Source: Flavobacteriia bacterium (GTDB lineage: Bacteria; Bacteroidota; Bacteroidia; Flavobacteriales_D; Crocinitomicaceae). Taken from it: a DNA stretch of 64,000 bases. Of the stretch, positions 1 to 9,367 are shown piece by piece. The notes beneath the pieces are model-generated. The model was not told where the DNA came from and did not search any database. It saw nothing but the letters and a program-made list of their open reading frames with translations. Made by a program: the position numbers and the translations under genes. Location of the stretch: NCBI GenBank assembly GCA_947490145.1, contig CANLGD010000005.1, positions 17,581-81,580 on the forward strand, in the 5' to 3' direction. Positions within the stretch are counted from its first letter, which is position 1, and each line of letters opens with the position of its first letter.

Positions 1-2881
1 AATAAATTCCATTGTTTAAATTAGAATCTGTTTTATAATTCATTGAATGAATGTTTGTTTTTGAAGCAATTAATTTTCCTGTTAAATCAAAAATTTCAAT
101 GTCTAAAATCTCTTGATTTGAAGCAATATTAAATTCGGTCGCTGAAGGATTTGGGAAAATTGAGATTTGATTTTCTGAAGTTAAATCTGTTAACCCGGTA
201 TTTCCAATGCAGAAATTTTTAGTATTTGAATTTCCAAAACTTGCTTCCGCTTGCGTTAATTGAACTACAACAGTATTGTTTTGTAAAGTAAGAGAATAAC
301 TTCCTGAATCACACGTTGAGCTTGTTAAACCATCATTATTAGAATCATAAATTTTAAAATTGTAACAGCCATTATTTAAGCATACATTATGAGTCATTGT
401 GTAGGCAGTTGCTTGTGATTGATATACAGGACTTTGAAACAAACTAGTTGAATTTTGATCTACAATTTCCCAAGAAGTTTGTATTGCAAAACAATCTAAA
501 TTCATCAACAAAACTAAATTCGTTCCACCAATAATGGATGAAAATGATTTAGCAATATCATTATTAGTCAAATTTCCATCCACATTTCCATTTGGATTGT
601 TAACTGTTGCAGTAAATAAATGTGTGGATCCAGAAACAGCAATAGATTGAAGTGGCACTGTATCAGATTCTCCCGCAGGAATATTTCCTGTCCAACTGAA
701 AGAGTAATTTGTTCCATCTAAATTGAAATCAATTGTGGCAGTCGTTAAGTCAACAGTTCCACCATTTAATAAAATAATTTCAGGTTGAATAGTTGACGTG
801 CAAATGAAATTTTCAACTCCTAAAACTGAATTTACAAGAGCTGCATCAGTGAAATTAGCACTTCCAACACAGAAATTTTTGACATTTTCAAATTGAAAAT
901 TTGCTTCACTTTGAAGTAACTGAACCAATGTATCGTTATTTGAATTACTTAAATAATAACTACCATCTGCGCAATTATTAGCGTTACTTGTCATACCATC
1001 ACCGTATGTATCGCGAATAAAGAAATCATAGCATTCTCCTTCTACTAAACACACATTTTCGTTAATAATCGAGTTTGTCACTGGATTTGTTTCGGTATAT
1101 GATCCTCCTTGAAACAATGAAACGCTATTTTGATCTACAATTTCCCACGAAGTTTCGCTCGCATAACAATCTAAATTCAAGGTCAAAACTAAATTTACAC
1201 CTCCAACTATTGTATTGAAATTTTTTGTTAAAACATTATTGTTCATGTTTTCATCAATCGTTCCATTTGGATCTAAAACCTCAGCTATAAAAGTATGAGA
1301 ACCGCTATTAAGCGTTACTTGATTTAATATCACGGTATCGGATTCATAAAGACCTATACTACCAGTCCAATCGTAAGTGTAATTTACCCCATCAATAGAA
1401 TAACTAATTGTTGCTGTTGTCATTAAATTACTTCCACCATTTGTTAAAACAACTTTTGGTTGAATATTTCCTGTACACAATGTGTTTTCGATTCCGATTA
1501 CATTTCCTGCAAAATATGGATCTAAATTATTCGTCACATCAGCATCAACAAATTCAAGTCCAGTATTTTGTGGGTCCAACCAATTACTTAAACGGGTAGA
1601 ATTTGTTCCACCACCAATCCATGAAGCACTAAATTTTCCATATTCATCTGATTGATCGCTTGAAAAACATCCTGAAGCACCTCCATGAAGTTGACCAACT
1701 ATTCGACGGTTTTGATCAAAAAGTGGAGAACCAGAAGAACCTACTTCAGTAACACCTTCAGACCAGATTGCATGCCAGTGATTCATAGGTGAACCTCCAA
1801 AAGAACTTGTAGTATAAGGAGTTGTTGTTACTGCAATTTTTTTAATATCCCCATCAGGATGATGAATCCCAGCACCAGAAGTTGGTGGAACATCTAATCT
1901 ATTCCAACCATTGTAATTTACATTCCAAGCTGGATTTGGCGCCGAATTAAGTTCAATTAAATGAAAATCAGAAGGAGAGTAAGAAGCTCTTGTTACACCC
2001 CCATTCACATTCATGTTTTCTGGGCCATTTCCTGATGCAACATTTGTTCCACAATCAAATTGACCAATTGGAGATTCCCATCTGAAGCGAAAAATCCATG
2101 ATCCAGGATTTGATCCACAATGATTTGCAGTTAAAAAATACGGAATTAAAACTCCTGAAGTATTATTTACCATTGAGCCTGTACAAAACCCACCTGAGCC
2201 ATTTACGAGCATTGCAACTCCGTTTCTAGGTATTTCCCATCCAGATCCTTGAGGACAATTAATATCAATATTACAATCACCAGATGTATTTAATGCTTTT
2301 TCGATGTGATCATCCAAATTAATAAATCCATGAATTACTTTTCCAATTGTTAATTGAGATTGATTTTCGTTTAATTTTGGCTCTTGAATTTCTACAATAA
2401 TTTTATTTGAATACAACAATTCTGTTCCTAATTCATTTGATGTATTGTTATTCAAACTTGTATATGCGCCTATAAAGTCACTTTTATCAGCAGAAAAAAT
2501 ATACATTAATGTGCCTTCTTTTAAATGAAATTGACTAAAAATTAAATTTAAAGAAACTGCATTTGAAGACTCAACCATAAACTGATATAAATTATCTCCA
2601 TTAGACAAAGTTGATTTTCTTGCTTGCTCAAAAAAGTTAATATTGGTTTCAATTGCTTTCCCGTATTGCATCAATTTTAAGCTGGAAACGGCAGCTTCGT
2701 TTGCGTAATAGGCTAATTCTACTTCATTATTTACTTCAGGAAGTACAAAGCCAGATTTTACTGAAATTATTTTATCACTGTAACTTTTCGGACTTCCGAG
2801 CTTTTGGGTTTGCGCCTCAATAGAACTTACCGTAAAAGCTGCAAAGCTTATAAAAGCAATTTTTTGTAGAATTTTCTTCAT
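1..2881 (-). CDS. T9SS-exported trypsin-like serine endopeptidase, 3' end beyond window
   Basis: Absent from the ORF track because the frame runs off the left edge; read on the minus strand from ATG at 2881 it is open for 960 codons. Seen: signal peptide MKKILQKIAFISFAAF, then a chymotrypsin-fold catalytic domain with His in TANHCG (about residue 254), Asp in SDFHLIEL (about 304) and Ser in GSSGSP (about 381), resembling the lysyl/glutamyl endopeptidase type common in Bacteroidota. After it come two roughly 205-residue tandem repeats, each containing a CARDB-like segment and the block LDCxAxxTSWEIVDQNS, and then the start of a Por-secretion tail (ISIFPNPSATEFNIAS). Known of the family: such tails direct export through the outer membrane by T9SS and are cleaved at the surface. 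Inference: a secreted or surface-attached protease used for protein degradation outside the cell. Confidence 0.9.
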   Translation of the reverse strand, partial: MKKILQKIAFISFAAFTVSSIEAQTQKLGSPKSYSDKIISVKSGFVLPEVNNEVELAYYANEAAVSSLKLMQYGKAIETNINFFEQARKSTLSNGDNLYQFMVESSNAVSLNLIFSQFHLKEGTLMYIFSADKSDFIGAYTSLNNNTSNELGTELLYSNKIIVEIQEPKLNENQSQLTIGKVIHGFINLDDHIEKALNTSGDCNIDINCPQGSGWEIPRNGVAMLVNGSGGFCTGSMVNNTSGVLIPYFLTANHCGSNPGSWIFRFRWESPIGQFDCGTNVASGNGPENMNVNGGVTRASYSPSDFHLIELNSAPNPAWNVNYNGWNRLDVPPTSGAGIHHPDGDIKKIAVTTTPYTTSSFGGSPMNHWHAIWSEGVTEVGSSGSPLFDQNRRIVGQLHGGASGCFSSDQSDEYGKFSASWIGGGTNSTRLSNWLDPQNTGLEFVDADVTNNLDPYFAGNVIGIENTLCTGNIQPKVVLTNGGSNLMTTATISYSIDGVNYTYDWTGSIGLYESDTVILNQVTLNSGSHTFIAEVLDPNGTIDENMNNNVLTKNFNTIVGGVNLVLTLNLDCYASETSWEIVDQNSVSLFQGGSYTETNPVTNSIINENVCLVEGECYDFFIRDTYGDGMTSNANNCADGSYYLSNSNNDTLVQLLQSEANFQFENVKNFCVGSANFTDAALVNSVLGVENFICTSTIQPEIILLNGGTVDLTTATIDFNLDGTNYSFSWTGNIPAGESDTVPLQSIAVSGSTHLFTATVNNPNGNVDGNLTNNDIAKSFSSIIGGTNLVLLMNLDCFAIQTSWEIVDQNSTSLFQSPVYQSQATAYTMTHNVCLNNGCYNFKIYDSNNDGLTSSTCDSGSYSLTLQNNTVVVQLTQAEASFGNSNTKNFCIGNTGLTDLTSENQISIFPNPSATEFNIASNQEILDIEIFDLTGKLIASKTNIHSMNYKTDSNLNNGIY
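207..1490 (-). repeat. Two tandem ~205-residue coding repeats inside the serine protease gene
   Basis: Unit A (about 868-1490) and unit B (about 207-820) each run from an ICT/LCT-x-IQP motif to KNFC(V/I)G and share GGTNLV-like and TSWEIVDQNS blocks in the same order. They are clearly similar but not identical at protein level, so the duplication is old. They probably form stalk or substrate-binding modules between the catalytic domain and the sorting tail. Confidence 0.75.
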
Positions 2882-2963
2882 TGTTTGTTTTTGTTTTGGT
2901 TTTAAATTTTATATTCATTTGCTGGATAATCATTTGCGGTCACCCATTAATTTTATCAACTTT

Positions 2964-3593
2964 TCATTTTTTACTTTTCACTCTTTTAATACTGCAACCT
3001 CTTGGCACAGAAGGTTCAGTAGAAATAATTCCACTTGCTTTCATTTCTGAGATAATATTTTCTAAATAAGGAATTGTTTTTTCTCTCTTGGAATCCCAAG
3101 AATTATCAATCGAACCTGTGTAAATTAATTTACTTTCAGGATTGAAAGCATAAACATGGGGAGTTGTTTTTGCTGCGAGTTGATCTGCTAATTCAGAATT
3201 CGAATCAACTAAATAAGGCATTTGATACCCAACTTTTTTAGCATGTTTTTGCATTTCTTTAAAGGAGTCATCATTATCACGTTTTCCTTCATTTGAATTA
3301 ATCAAAACCAAACCAATTTCAACATCTTTTGCTAAGGAATATAATTTATCGTATTGTTTTTCCCAGCCCTCAAACTGCTCGTTTCCAACCACAAAAGGAC
3401 AGGTATTACAAGAAAAAATAATAATCAAACCATTTTTTTTAATTTGACTTTCCAAAGTCATTAACTTTTTATCTATATTTAAATAGGCTTTATTGTTAAA
3501 AGATACGGTATCACCGATTTGTACATTAATTTCATCACTTTTGGTAAAAGAAAATAAAATTAACAAGGCGGAAAATAAAAAAAATTGCTTCAT
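2964..3593 (-). CDS. Thioredoxin-like (AhpC/TSA-type) exported protein
   Basis: A 209-residue protein with a hydrophobic N-terminal signal (KQFFLFSALLILFSF) followed by a thioredoxin-like fold. The redox motif is CNTCP (CxxC), and a cis-Pro loop is visible at KTTPHVYAF. The segment after the CxxC (FEGWEKQYDKLYSLAKD) is typical of the redoxin family annotated as thioredoxin family protein in Bacteroidota. I moved the start from the ORF-track position (3641) to ATG 3593, because only this start gives a proper signal peptide. It probably acts in the periplasm as a disulfide oxidoreductase or peroxiredoxin-like protein; its substrate is unknown. It is the only gene between the protease and the divergently transcribed udk. 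Confidence 0.75.
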   Translation of the reverse strand: MKQFFLFSALLILFSFTKSDEINVQIGDTVSFNNKAYLNIDKKLMTLESQIKKNGLIIIFSCNTCPFVVGNEQFEGWEKQYDKLYSLAKDVEIGLVLINSNEGKRDNDDSFKEMQKHAKKVGYQMPYLVDSNSELADQLAAKTTPHVYAFNPESKLIYTGSIDNSWDSKREKTIPYLENIISEMKASGIISTEPSVPRGCSIKRVKSKK

Positions 3594-3718
3594 GTGAGTT
3601 TTTTTAAATTTAGTTAATTTAATAAACGAATAGAATTCCAAATGGTTTGTGAAATTATTAAATTATTTTCAAAAAAGTGAAAAATTCGTTTAAAACTTTT
3701 AAATAAATAGAAAAAGTT

Positions 3719-3726
3719 TAACTTTA
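3719..3726 (+). promoter_or_regulatory. -7 box variant TAACTTTA upstream of udk
   Basis: TAACTTTA lies 18 nt before the udk ATG. It is a one-base variant of the Bacteroidota TAnnTTTG box; the same TTTA ending is seen before gatC and leuS. Confidence 0.4.
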
Positions 3727-3744
3727 CATTCAAATTTGTTAGTT

Positions 3745-4350
3745 ATGATAATTGGAATATGCGGTGGAAGTGGTTCAGGTAAAACAACTCTTTTAAGAAG
3801 ATTGTCGCAACATTATGAAGCTTTATCGCCTTCAATTTTCTCTATGGATAACTACTATAAAACAATTAACAAACAACTTGTTGATGAAAATGGTCATGTA
3901 AATTTTGATTTACCAACTGCACTGCATGAAGATAAATTAGTTTCGGATTTAGAAAGTTTAAAGAACGGTGAACCAATTGAAATTATTGAATATCATTTTA
4001 ATGCTCCGCCCGATAAACATGTCTTAATCACAATAAATCCTTCCGAATTAGTAATTGTAGAAGGACTCTTCTCTTTTCATTATGAAAAAGTGAAAGCAAT
4101 GTTGGATTTTTCAATTTTTGTTGACGTTGATTTAGATGTACAATTAGACAGAAGACTTTACCGCGATCAAGAAACGAGAGGTTATTCGCACGATGCAATC
4201 ATGTACCAATGGAAACACCATGTTTTACCTTGTTATGAAAACTATTTGCACCCTTACTTAAAAGAGGCAGATTTTATTTTTAGAAATGATGCACATGCTG
4301 AAGAAGATTTTGTAAATTTGGTCAAACAAATAGATTTAAAAATCAAGTAA
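3745..4350 (+). CDS. udk: Uridine kinase
   Basis: A 201-residue P-loop kinase that phosphorylates uridine and cytidine in pyrimidine salvage. The Walker A motif GGSGSGKTT sits at the N-terminus, followed by the substrate region SMDNYYK and the family motifs NFDLPTAL and IVEGLF(S)F. Length matches the usual 200-215 residues. The ORF-track start (a TTG at 3736) adds three residues; ATG 3745 gives the standard MIIGICGGSGSGK opening. It is transcribed alone, with a TAACTTTA promoter-like box upstream and a 9-bp hairpin just after the stop. Confidence 0.92.
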   Translation: MIIGICGGSGSGKTTLLRRLSQHYEALSPSIFSMDNYYKTINKQLVDENGHVNFDLPTALHEDKLVSDLESLKNGEPIEIIEYHFNAPPDKHVLITINPSELVIVEGLFSFHYEKVKAMLDFSIFVDVDLDVQLDRRLYRDQETRGYSHDAIMYQWKHHVLPCYENYLHPYLKEADFIFRNDAHAEEDFVNLVKQIDLKIK

Positions 4351-4367
4351 GTAGATTAATCCTCTGT

Positions 4368-4389
4368 GTTTTGTATGGAAATACAAAAC
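4368..4389 (+). terminator. Hairpin after udk (GTTTTGTAT / ATACAAAAC)
   Basis: Perfect 9-bp inverted repeat with a GGAA loop between udk and the histidine kinase gene. No T-run follows, so it may be a weak terminator or an mRNA-stabilising 3' hairpin rather than a strong intrinsic terminator. Confidence 0.4.
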
Positions 4390-4404
4390 CTGAATACAAC
4401 TAAA

Positions 4405-4412
4405 TAAATTTG
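4405..4412 (+). promoter_or_regulatory. -7 box TAAATTTG immediately before the large histidine kinase
   Basis: Exact TAnnTTTG match ending 2 nt before the TTG start codon at 4415. If used, transcription would begin at or just after the start codon, giving a leaderless mRNA or implying that the real start differs. Confidence 0.5.
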
Positions 4413-4414
4413 TA

Positions 4415-7400
4415 TTGAAACACATTCGGAAATATTGGTTGTTTGTATTTAGCTTCTTATTCTTTATAAGCTTTTTGATCAATTACAATGCTACCTTCAA
4501 AAAGAATTATAAGAAAATAACTGCAAATTTCCAAAAAGAATTTAATGCACAGCAAGATTTATTGGATGTTTACATTGAATCAAGATTTTCCTTATTGCAG
4601 AAACCTGAAATTCAATTTTCAAAATTCAAACACATTGACGCTAGTCAACCAATAAAAGATTTCAACCTCCACATTTATAAAAATGATTCTTTAATTTATT
4701 GGAATACAAATAAATTACCAATTTTAAGGTTTGCAGATATTCACTACCCTTCAAATGGAATTGTTAAACTTCAAAACGGTTGGTATTATGCGAAATCAAA
4801 AAGGATCAAAAATATCATAATAGTTGCTTCGTTTTTAATCAAAAAAGACTATTCCTACGAGAATGATTACCTCAAAAATGATTTCAATGAAGTATTTTCC
4901 ATTCCTTTTCATGCTTCATTAATTTTAGAAAAAGAAAATGCTTTACCGATTTATACTAAAAATAAGAAATTTGCTTTTGCTATTTTTCCTCTTGAAAATC
5001 AAGAGATCTCCGATTTTGAAAGCAATGTCTTAGTTCTCCTCTTTTTATTATTTATAACTTTTCTATTATCAGGTATTTTTTATTTATTAAAAACGCAAAA
5101 ATCAATAATACAAACTTTAATTTCTGCCGTTATTTTAGCGCTGCATTATTTTTCTTTGCGCTTTGAATTATATAATTTTCTCCGTGAAACAACATTTTTC
5201 GAACCTTCATTATATGCAAGTTCAAACTGGTTTCCAAACTTATTCATGGTTTGTTTAAATTGCATTTTCATCCTATTTTACATCAATGTTTTGGTTAACC
5301 TTTTTTCCAAAATAACAAAATCTAAAATTAATTTAACTATCATTTTTGGATGCTACTTGATGAGTTTATTTTTTGCATTTCTTATTGGCTACATTTATCA
5401 TTCATTAGTAAAGGATTCTTCCATTCCTTTAGAAATTGATAAACTGTTCAAATTAAATTATTATTCTTTTTGGGCAGCTTTATGCATTGGGATTTTGTTT
5501 TTAAGTTACTTTATTTTAGTGCGTGCATTATTTTTGGCAATGAAACTGTTGGCAATAAAAAACACCTTACTGATTCTAATTTGGCTAATTAGTGCTATCA
5601 TTTATTTTATTTTAGACTTTTTTTATGGCTCCGAATTAATTTCCCTATCAAATTGGATCTTTTTAATGAATGGAGTAATACTTTTAAATGTCCTAAAATC
5701 TGATGGTAAATTTAATTTTAATTATGGCGTAATTTTACTTTTTATTTTTTCAATTTTCATTTCCATAAACATAAATACATTTTACGACAAAAAAGAAAAA
5801 TCAGAAAGAGAATTATTCGCCAATCAACTAGCATCCGATCAAGATATTTCGGCAGAAATTGAATTTCAAAAGATTGACAAAAAAATCATAAATGATAATT
5901 ATTTTGATAAATTATTTGCTCACTCGCGAGTTATTGGTGTATCTGAATTTAAAGATTTTATGGAAAGAAAATTTTACATTGATTTTTGGGAAAGATATGA
6001 ATTTGATTTTTACCTTTTTGACAATGGAAAACAACTCATAAATCATTCAAATCTGCAAACCTCATCCATAGATTATTTAGAAAACATTCTTCAAAAACAC
6101 AGCATTGTATCAGAAATTACAGGCAATGTTTTTTACATCAAAGATTATACAAGTCAGCTTAGTTATATTGCGAAACAGCAAATTTTTAATTCCGATTCTA
6201 CAAAATCATTTCTGCTTTATTCTACTCTAAAATCCAAGCGAATTCCTGAAAAAATTGGATTTCCACGTTTGCTAATTTCAAATAATTCAAGTATTTTTAA
6301 ACCAATTGAAAATTATTCAACTGCAAAATACTACCGAGGTCGCTTGATTAATCAAAATGGTAAATTTTCTTATCCAACAAATGAAATCGCACTTACACAT
6401 AACATTGCAAGAGCATCAGGGTATTTTGATAATGAAAATTTTAATCACTACCTATTTCGCAAAAACTCCAGGGATTTGATTGTTTTATCGAAAAAAACAC
6501 CTTCTAATTTTCAATTAATCACCTCTTTTTCTTATTTATTCTGCTTTTTTGGATTATTTTTATTGATCTTAGTTATTTTCAAAAATTACAAAAATTTAGA
6601 ATTTTCAAATTTAACTTTAGCACTAAAAATTCAATTAATATTAATTTCAATTGTGGTTATTTCGCTCATAGCATTTGGTTATGGAAGTGGGAAATTTGTC
6701 AGCAACCAGTATAATGAATATTCAACTGATTTAATTAAGGAGAAAATTAAATCGGTTCAAATTGAAATTAAAAATAAGATTGATAGAGAAAAATCTTTAA
6801 ATATTGAAAATCAAGGTGATTACTTAGAATTTTTGTTGCAAAAATTTTCAGTTGTTTTTGTAACTGATATTAATTTATACGATCAAAAAGGATATCTTTT
6901 GGCAAGTTCCAGACCAAAAATATTTAATGCTGGATTAATCAGTGATCAAATAAATCCTCTGGCATACGATCAATTAGAGTCACACAAGAAAAGCGAATAT
7001 ATTCATCAAGAAAATATAGGGACATTAAATTATTTATCTGCTTACGTTCCTCTTTTTAACAATGAAGGAAAGTTTTTGGCTTACATTAATTTGCAACATT
7101 TTGGTCAACAACAAGGTTTTGAAAATCAAATTGAGGGCTTTTTGGTTGCCATCATAAATGTATTTATTTTACTGCTAGCCTTCTCCATTATATTATCCAT
7201 ACTTGTATCTAATTGGGTTACATCTCCATTAAAAATTCTTCAAAATAGTTTTGCAAAAGTTCAAATAGGAAAATACAATGAGCCAATCTTATATGAATCG
7301 AAAGATGAAATTGGAGCATTGGTAAAAAATTACAATCAGAAATTGGAAGAATTGGCCTTCACTGCCCAGCAATTGGCGCAAAGTGAACGGGAGTCAGCTT

Positions 7401-8053
7401 GGCGTGAAATGGCGAAACAGGTGGCGCATGAGATTAAAAATCCTTTGACACCTATGAAGTTGAGTTTACAACATTTGCAACGCATATACAATCCAAACGA
7501 TCCACTTTCAAATGAAAAATTGGATAAAGTAATCTTTTCTATCATTGAGCAAATTGATGCTTTGACAAAAATTGCCAATGAATTTTCAAATTTCGCAAAA
7601 ATGCCGCATGAAAATAAAGCGAGGATTAATATAATTTCGATTATTGAACATGCAATTATTGTATTCAGTCAGGAAAATGAAATTGAAATTAAGCTGTCAC
7701 ATACAAGTTCAAAGCATGAAATTTTCGGGGATAAGGATTTGATTTTAAGGGTATTTAATAATTTAATCAAAAATGCCATTCAAGCAATTCCTGAAAACAA
7801 AAAAGGTCTTATTCGAATTAATATTTCTGAAAAAGGAAAAAACTTATTGATAAAAGTTGAAGATAACGGTCGAGGAATTCCTGAAAATATGTTTTCAAAA
7901 ATATTTATGCCAAATTTTACCACAAAATCTACCGGAACAGGTTTGGGTTTAGCAATGGTAAAACAAATTATCACTTTACATGAAGGAGAAATTTGGTTCG
8001 AATCTGAAGAAAATAAAACCGTATTTTTTATTGAAATTTCTTATTTGGATTAG
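4415..8053 (+). CDS. Very large membrane sensor histidine kinase (NtrY-like C-terminus)
   Basis: About 1212 residues. Seen: one N-terminal membrane segment (about 8-25), an extracytoplasmic stretch, a block of roughly seven further hydrophobic helices (about 200-450), a second extracytoplasmic region, more membrane segments near 700-720, 735-755 and 905-925, then a HAMP-like linker (SPLKILQNSF onward), a dimerisation helix with phosphoacceptor His in VAHEIKNPLTPMKLSL (about 1003), and an HATPase domain with NNLIKNAIQAI, DNGRGIP and TGTGLGLAMV. The kinase core is closest to NtrY-type kinases. No response regulator lies next to it, so partner and signal are unknown. The track start is TTG and no upstream in-frame ATG is visible; a TAAATTTG box sits directly before it. 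It is unusually long because of the polytopic middle section. Confidence 0.85.
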   Translation: MKHIRKYWLFVFSFLFFISFLINYNATFKKNYKKITANFQKEFNAQQDLLDVYIESRFSLLQKPEIQFSKFKHIDASQPIKDFNLHIYKNDSLIYWNTNKLPILRFADIHYPSNGIVKLQNGWYYAKSKRIKNIIIVASFLIKKDYSYENDYLKNDFNEVFSIPFHASLILEKENALPIYTKNKKFAFAIFPLENQEISDFESNVLVLLFLLFITFLLSGIFYLLKTQKSIIQTLISAVILALHYFSLRFELYNFLRETTFFEPSLYASSNWFPNLFMVCLNCIFILFYINVLVNLFSKITKSKINLTIIFGCYLMSLFFAFLIGYIYHSLVKDSSIPLEIDKLFKLNYYSFWAALCIGILFLSYFILVRALFLAMKLLAIKNTLLILIWLISAIIYFILDFFYGSELISLSNWIFLMNGVILLNVLKSDGKFNFNYGVILLFIFSIFISININTFYDKKEKSERELFANQLASDQDISAEIEFQKIDKKIINDNYFDKLFAHSRVIGVSEFKDFMERKFYIDFWERYEFDFYLFDNGKQLINHSNLQTSSIDYLENILQKHSIVSEITGNVFYIKDYTSQLSYIAKQQIFNSDSTKSFLLYSTLKSKRIPEKIGFPRLLISNNSSIFKPIENYSTAKYYRGRLINQNGKFSYPTNEIALTHNIARASGYFDNENFNHYLFRKNSRDLIVLSKKTPSNFQLITSFSYLFCFFGLFLLILVIFKNYKNLEFSNLTLALKIQLILISIVVISLIAFGYGSGKFVSNQYNEYSTDLIKEKIKSVQIEIKNKIDREKSLNIENQGDYLEFLLQKFSVVFVTDINLYDQKGYLLASSRPKIFNAGLISDQINPLAYDQLESHKKSEYIHQENIGTLNYLSAYVPLFNNEGKFLAYINLQHFGQQQGFENQIEGFLVAIINVFILLLAFSIILSILVSNWVTSPLKILQNSFAKVQIGKYNEPILYESKDEIGALVKNYNQKLEELAFTAQQLAQSERESAWREMAKQVAHEIKNPLTPMKLSLQHLQRIYNPNDPLSNEKLDKVIFSIIEQIDALTKIANEFSNFAKMPHENKARINIISIIEHAIIVFSQENEIEIKLSHTSSKHEIFGDKDLILRVFNNLIKNAIQAIPENKKGLIRINISEKGKNLLIKVEDNGRGIPENMFSKIFMPNFTTKSTGTGLGLAMVKQIITLHEGEIWFESEENKTVFFIEISYLD

Positions 8054-8103
8054 AAATTAAATTAAATTATATTACTGAAATTCAATCAACTCGAAATTAA
8101 TCT

Positions 8104-8111
8104 TAAATTTG
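8104..8111 (+). promoter_or_regulatory. -7 box TAAATTTG 4 nt before an ATG (leaderless candidate)
   Basis: Exact TAnnTTTG match; the ATG at 8116 follows after TACT. With the usual spacing of a few bases from this box to the transcription start, the mRNA would begin at the start codon. Confidence 0.6.
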
Positions 8112-8115
8112 TACT

Positions 8116-9363
8116 ATGATTTCACCGGGTTCAAAAGGATGGATTTTAAAGTATATTGATTTAGTTTATAAAAACGAAATCAATTTGGATTTCATTTCTT
8201 TACCTTCAGACAAAAATCACCAAAAGCATATCGTTTTTTCGCAAACAGGAATAATTTTTGGTTTTCCTTCTGAATTGATTTTTGCTAAAAATACAGACCA
8301 AACACGTTGGACGCTTGATGAAAAATTAACTTTTTTATTGTTTGAAAGTCATCTTTATAATTTTCTTTCAAATGGTGGATCAAAAGAAAAAATCAAAACA
8401 GACTTTATCGATTCGATGTTGGATTTTTATGAACACCATAGTGTAATTTCTTTTACTAAGGTTTTTACCTTTTTTTTGAAAGAATCTGCGGACGAAAAAT
8501 TAGAAAAAATACTAGAAAAAAGAACAGAAATCAGAAAAAATTTATTTGAAAATGCGATTTGGGTGAATTATTTGAGCAATACTTTCGTTTATTTAGATGT
8601 AATTTTATTTGATGAATTTCTCCATACAAAAAAAACATTAGAAATTTCAAATTACAACATTTACGCTGAAAATGCACTTTATGCATTGATTTTAGCAGCC
8701 CAAGCTGATGGCAAAATAGAAATTGAAGAGAAACATATGTTCAAAGTTTTTTTAGCTTCAGCAAAAATTCATGAGAAGAAAAAAGATGAAATTGAAGATT
8801 TATTTTCTGCCGATATTCCTTTGACCACAATTTCTAAAGAAATATTAAAAAGTGAATTATTCAAACGCTTTATTTTAGATCTTTCTGTTTTAACAATTTT
8901 TGCAAGCAATGATTCTCATCCAGAAGAACTAGAATATTTGAAATTTTTATGTACTTATTTAGATATTAACGACACAGCTCTGAATGAAACTTTGGTTCTT
9001 GTTGAAAATTTTGTAATTAAGCACAATCATAAAATTTCATTTTTATCGAATTCAAATTCTGTAGAAAAATTGTACGGAAATGTTTCAAAACGCTGGATTA
9101 AAATATTAGGAAGAAACAAAGATAAGCTTGCCAAAGAATTAAAACAAAGTAAAGAATTGGTTTTTTTAATTAAAAAATCAACTACAAAAGAATTAAGCAA
9201 AGAAGAAAAAGAAAAAGTAAAAACGCAGTTCTTAGATATTGCCAAATCAATGCCTGCATTAGCGATATTTTTACTTCCTGGAGGAGCTTTACTTTTGCCT
9301 TTAGTGTTGAAGATTATTCCAGATCTAATTCCATCTTCGTTTAGAGATAATGAATTAGAATAA
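8116..9363 (+). CDS. TerB-like / LETM1-related C-terminal domain protein
   Basis: 415 residues with no signal peptide. The middle third (about 180-280) has the acidic helical signature AAQADGKIEIEEKHMF, which resembles TerB/DjlA-type domains (DGxIxxxE). The C-terminal 70 residues resemble the LETM1 ribosome-binding-like domain: acidic/basic helix, then LLPGGALLLPLVLKIIPDLI and PSSFRDNE, very close to the LLPGG...LPS.F..N pattern of LETM1-related proteins. In Bacteroidota, proteins of this build have been annotated as LETM1-related biofilm-associated protein. Molecular function is not established; the hydrophobic C-terminus suggests membrane association. A TAAATTTG box 4 nt upstream of the ATG gives it its own promoter. 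Confidence 0.65.
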   Translation: MISPGSKGWILKYIDLVYKNEINLDFISLPSDKNHQKHIVFSQTGIIFGFPSELIFAKNTDQTRWTLDEKLTFLLFESHLYNFLSNGGSKEKIKTDFIDSMLDFYEHHSVISFTKVFTFFLKESADEKLEKILEKRTEIRKNLFENAIWVNYLSNTFVYLDVILFDEFLHTKKTLEISNYNIYAENALYALILAAQADGKIEIEEKHMFKVFLASAKIHEKKKDEIEDLFSADIPLTTISKEILKSELFKRFILDLSVLTIFASNDSHPEELEYLKFLCTYLDINDTALNETLVLVENFVIKHNHKISFLSNSNSVEKLYGNVSKRWIKILGRNKDKLAKELKQSKELVFLIKKSTTKELSKEEKEKVKTQFLDIAKSMPALAIFLLPGGALLLPLVLKIIPDLIPSSFRDNELE

Positions 9364-9367
9364 GAAA

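Noticed and set aside
2881-3069. 62-residue plus-strand ORF between protease and thioredoxin-like gene
   Set aside because: Low complexity, overlaps the end of the thioredoxin-like gene, no promoter box.
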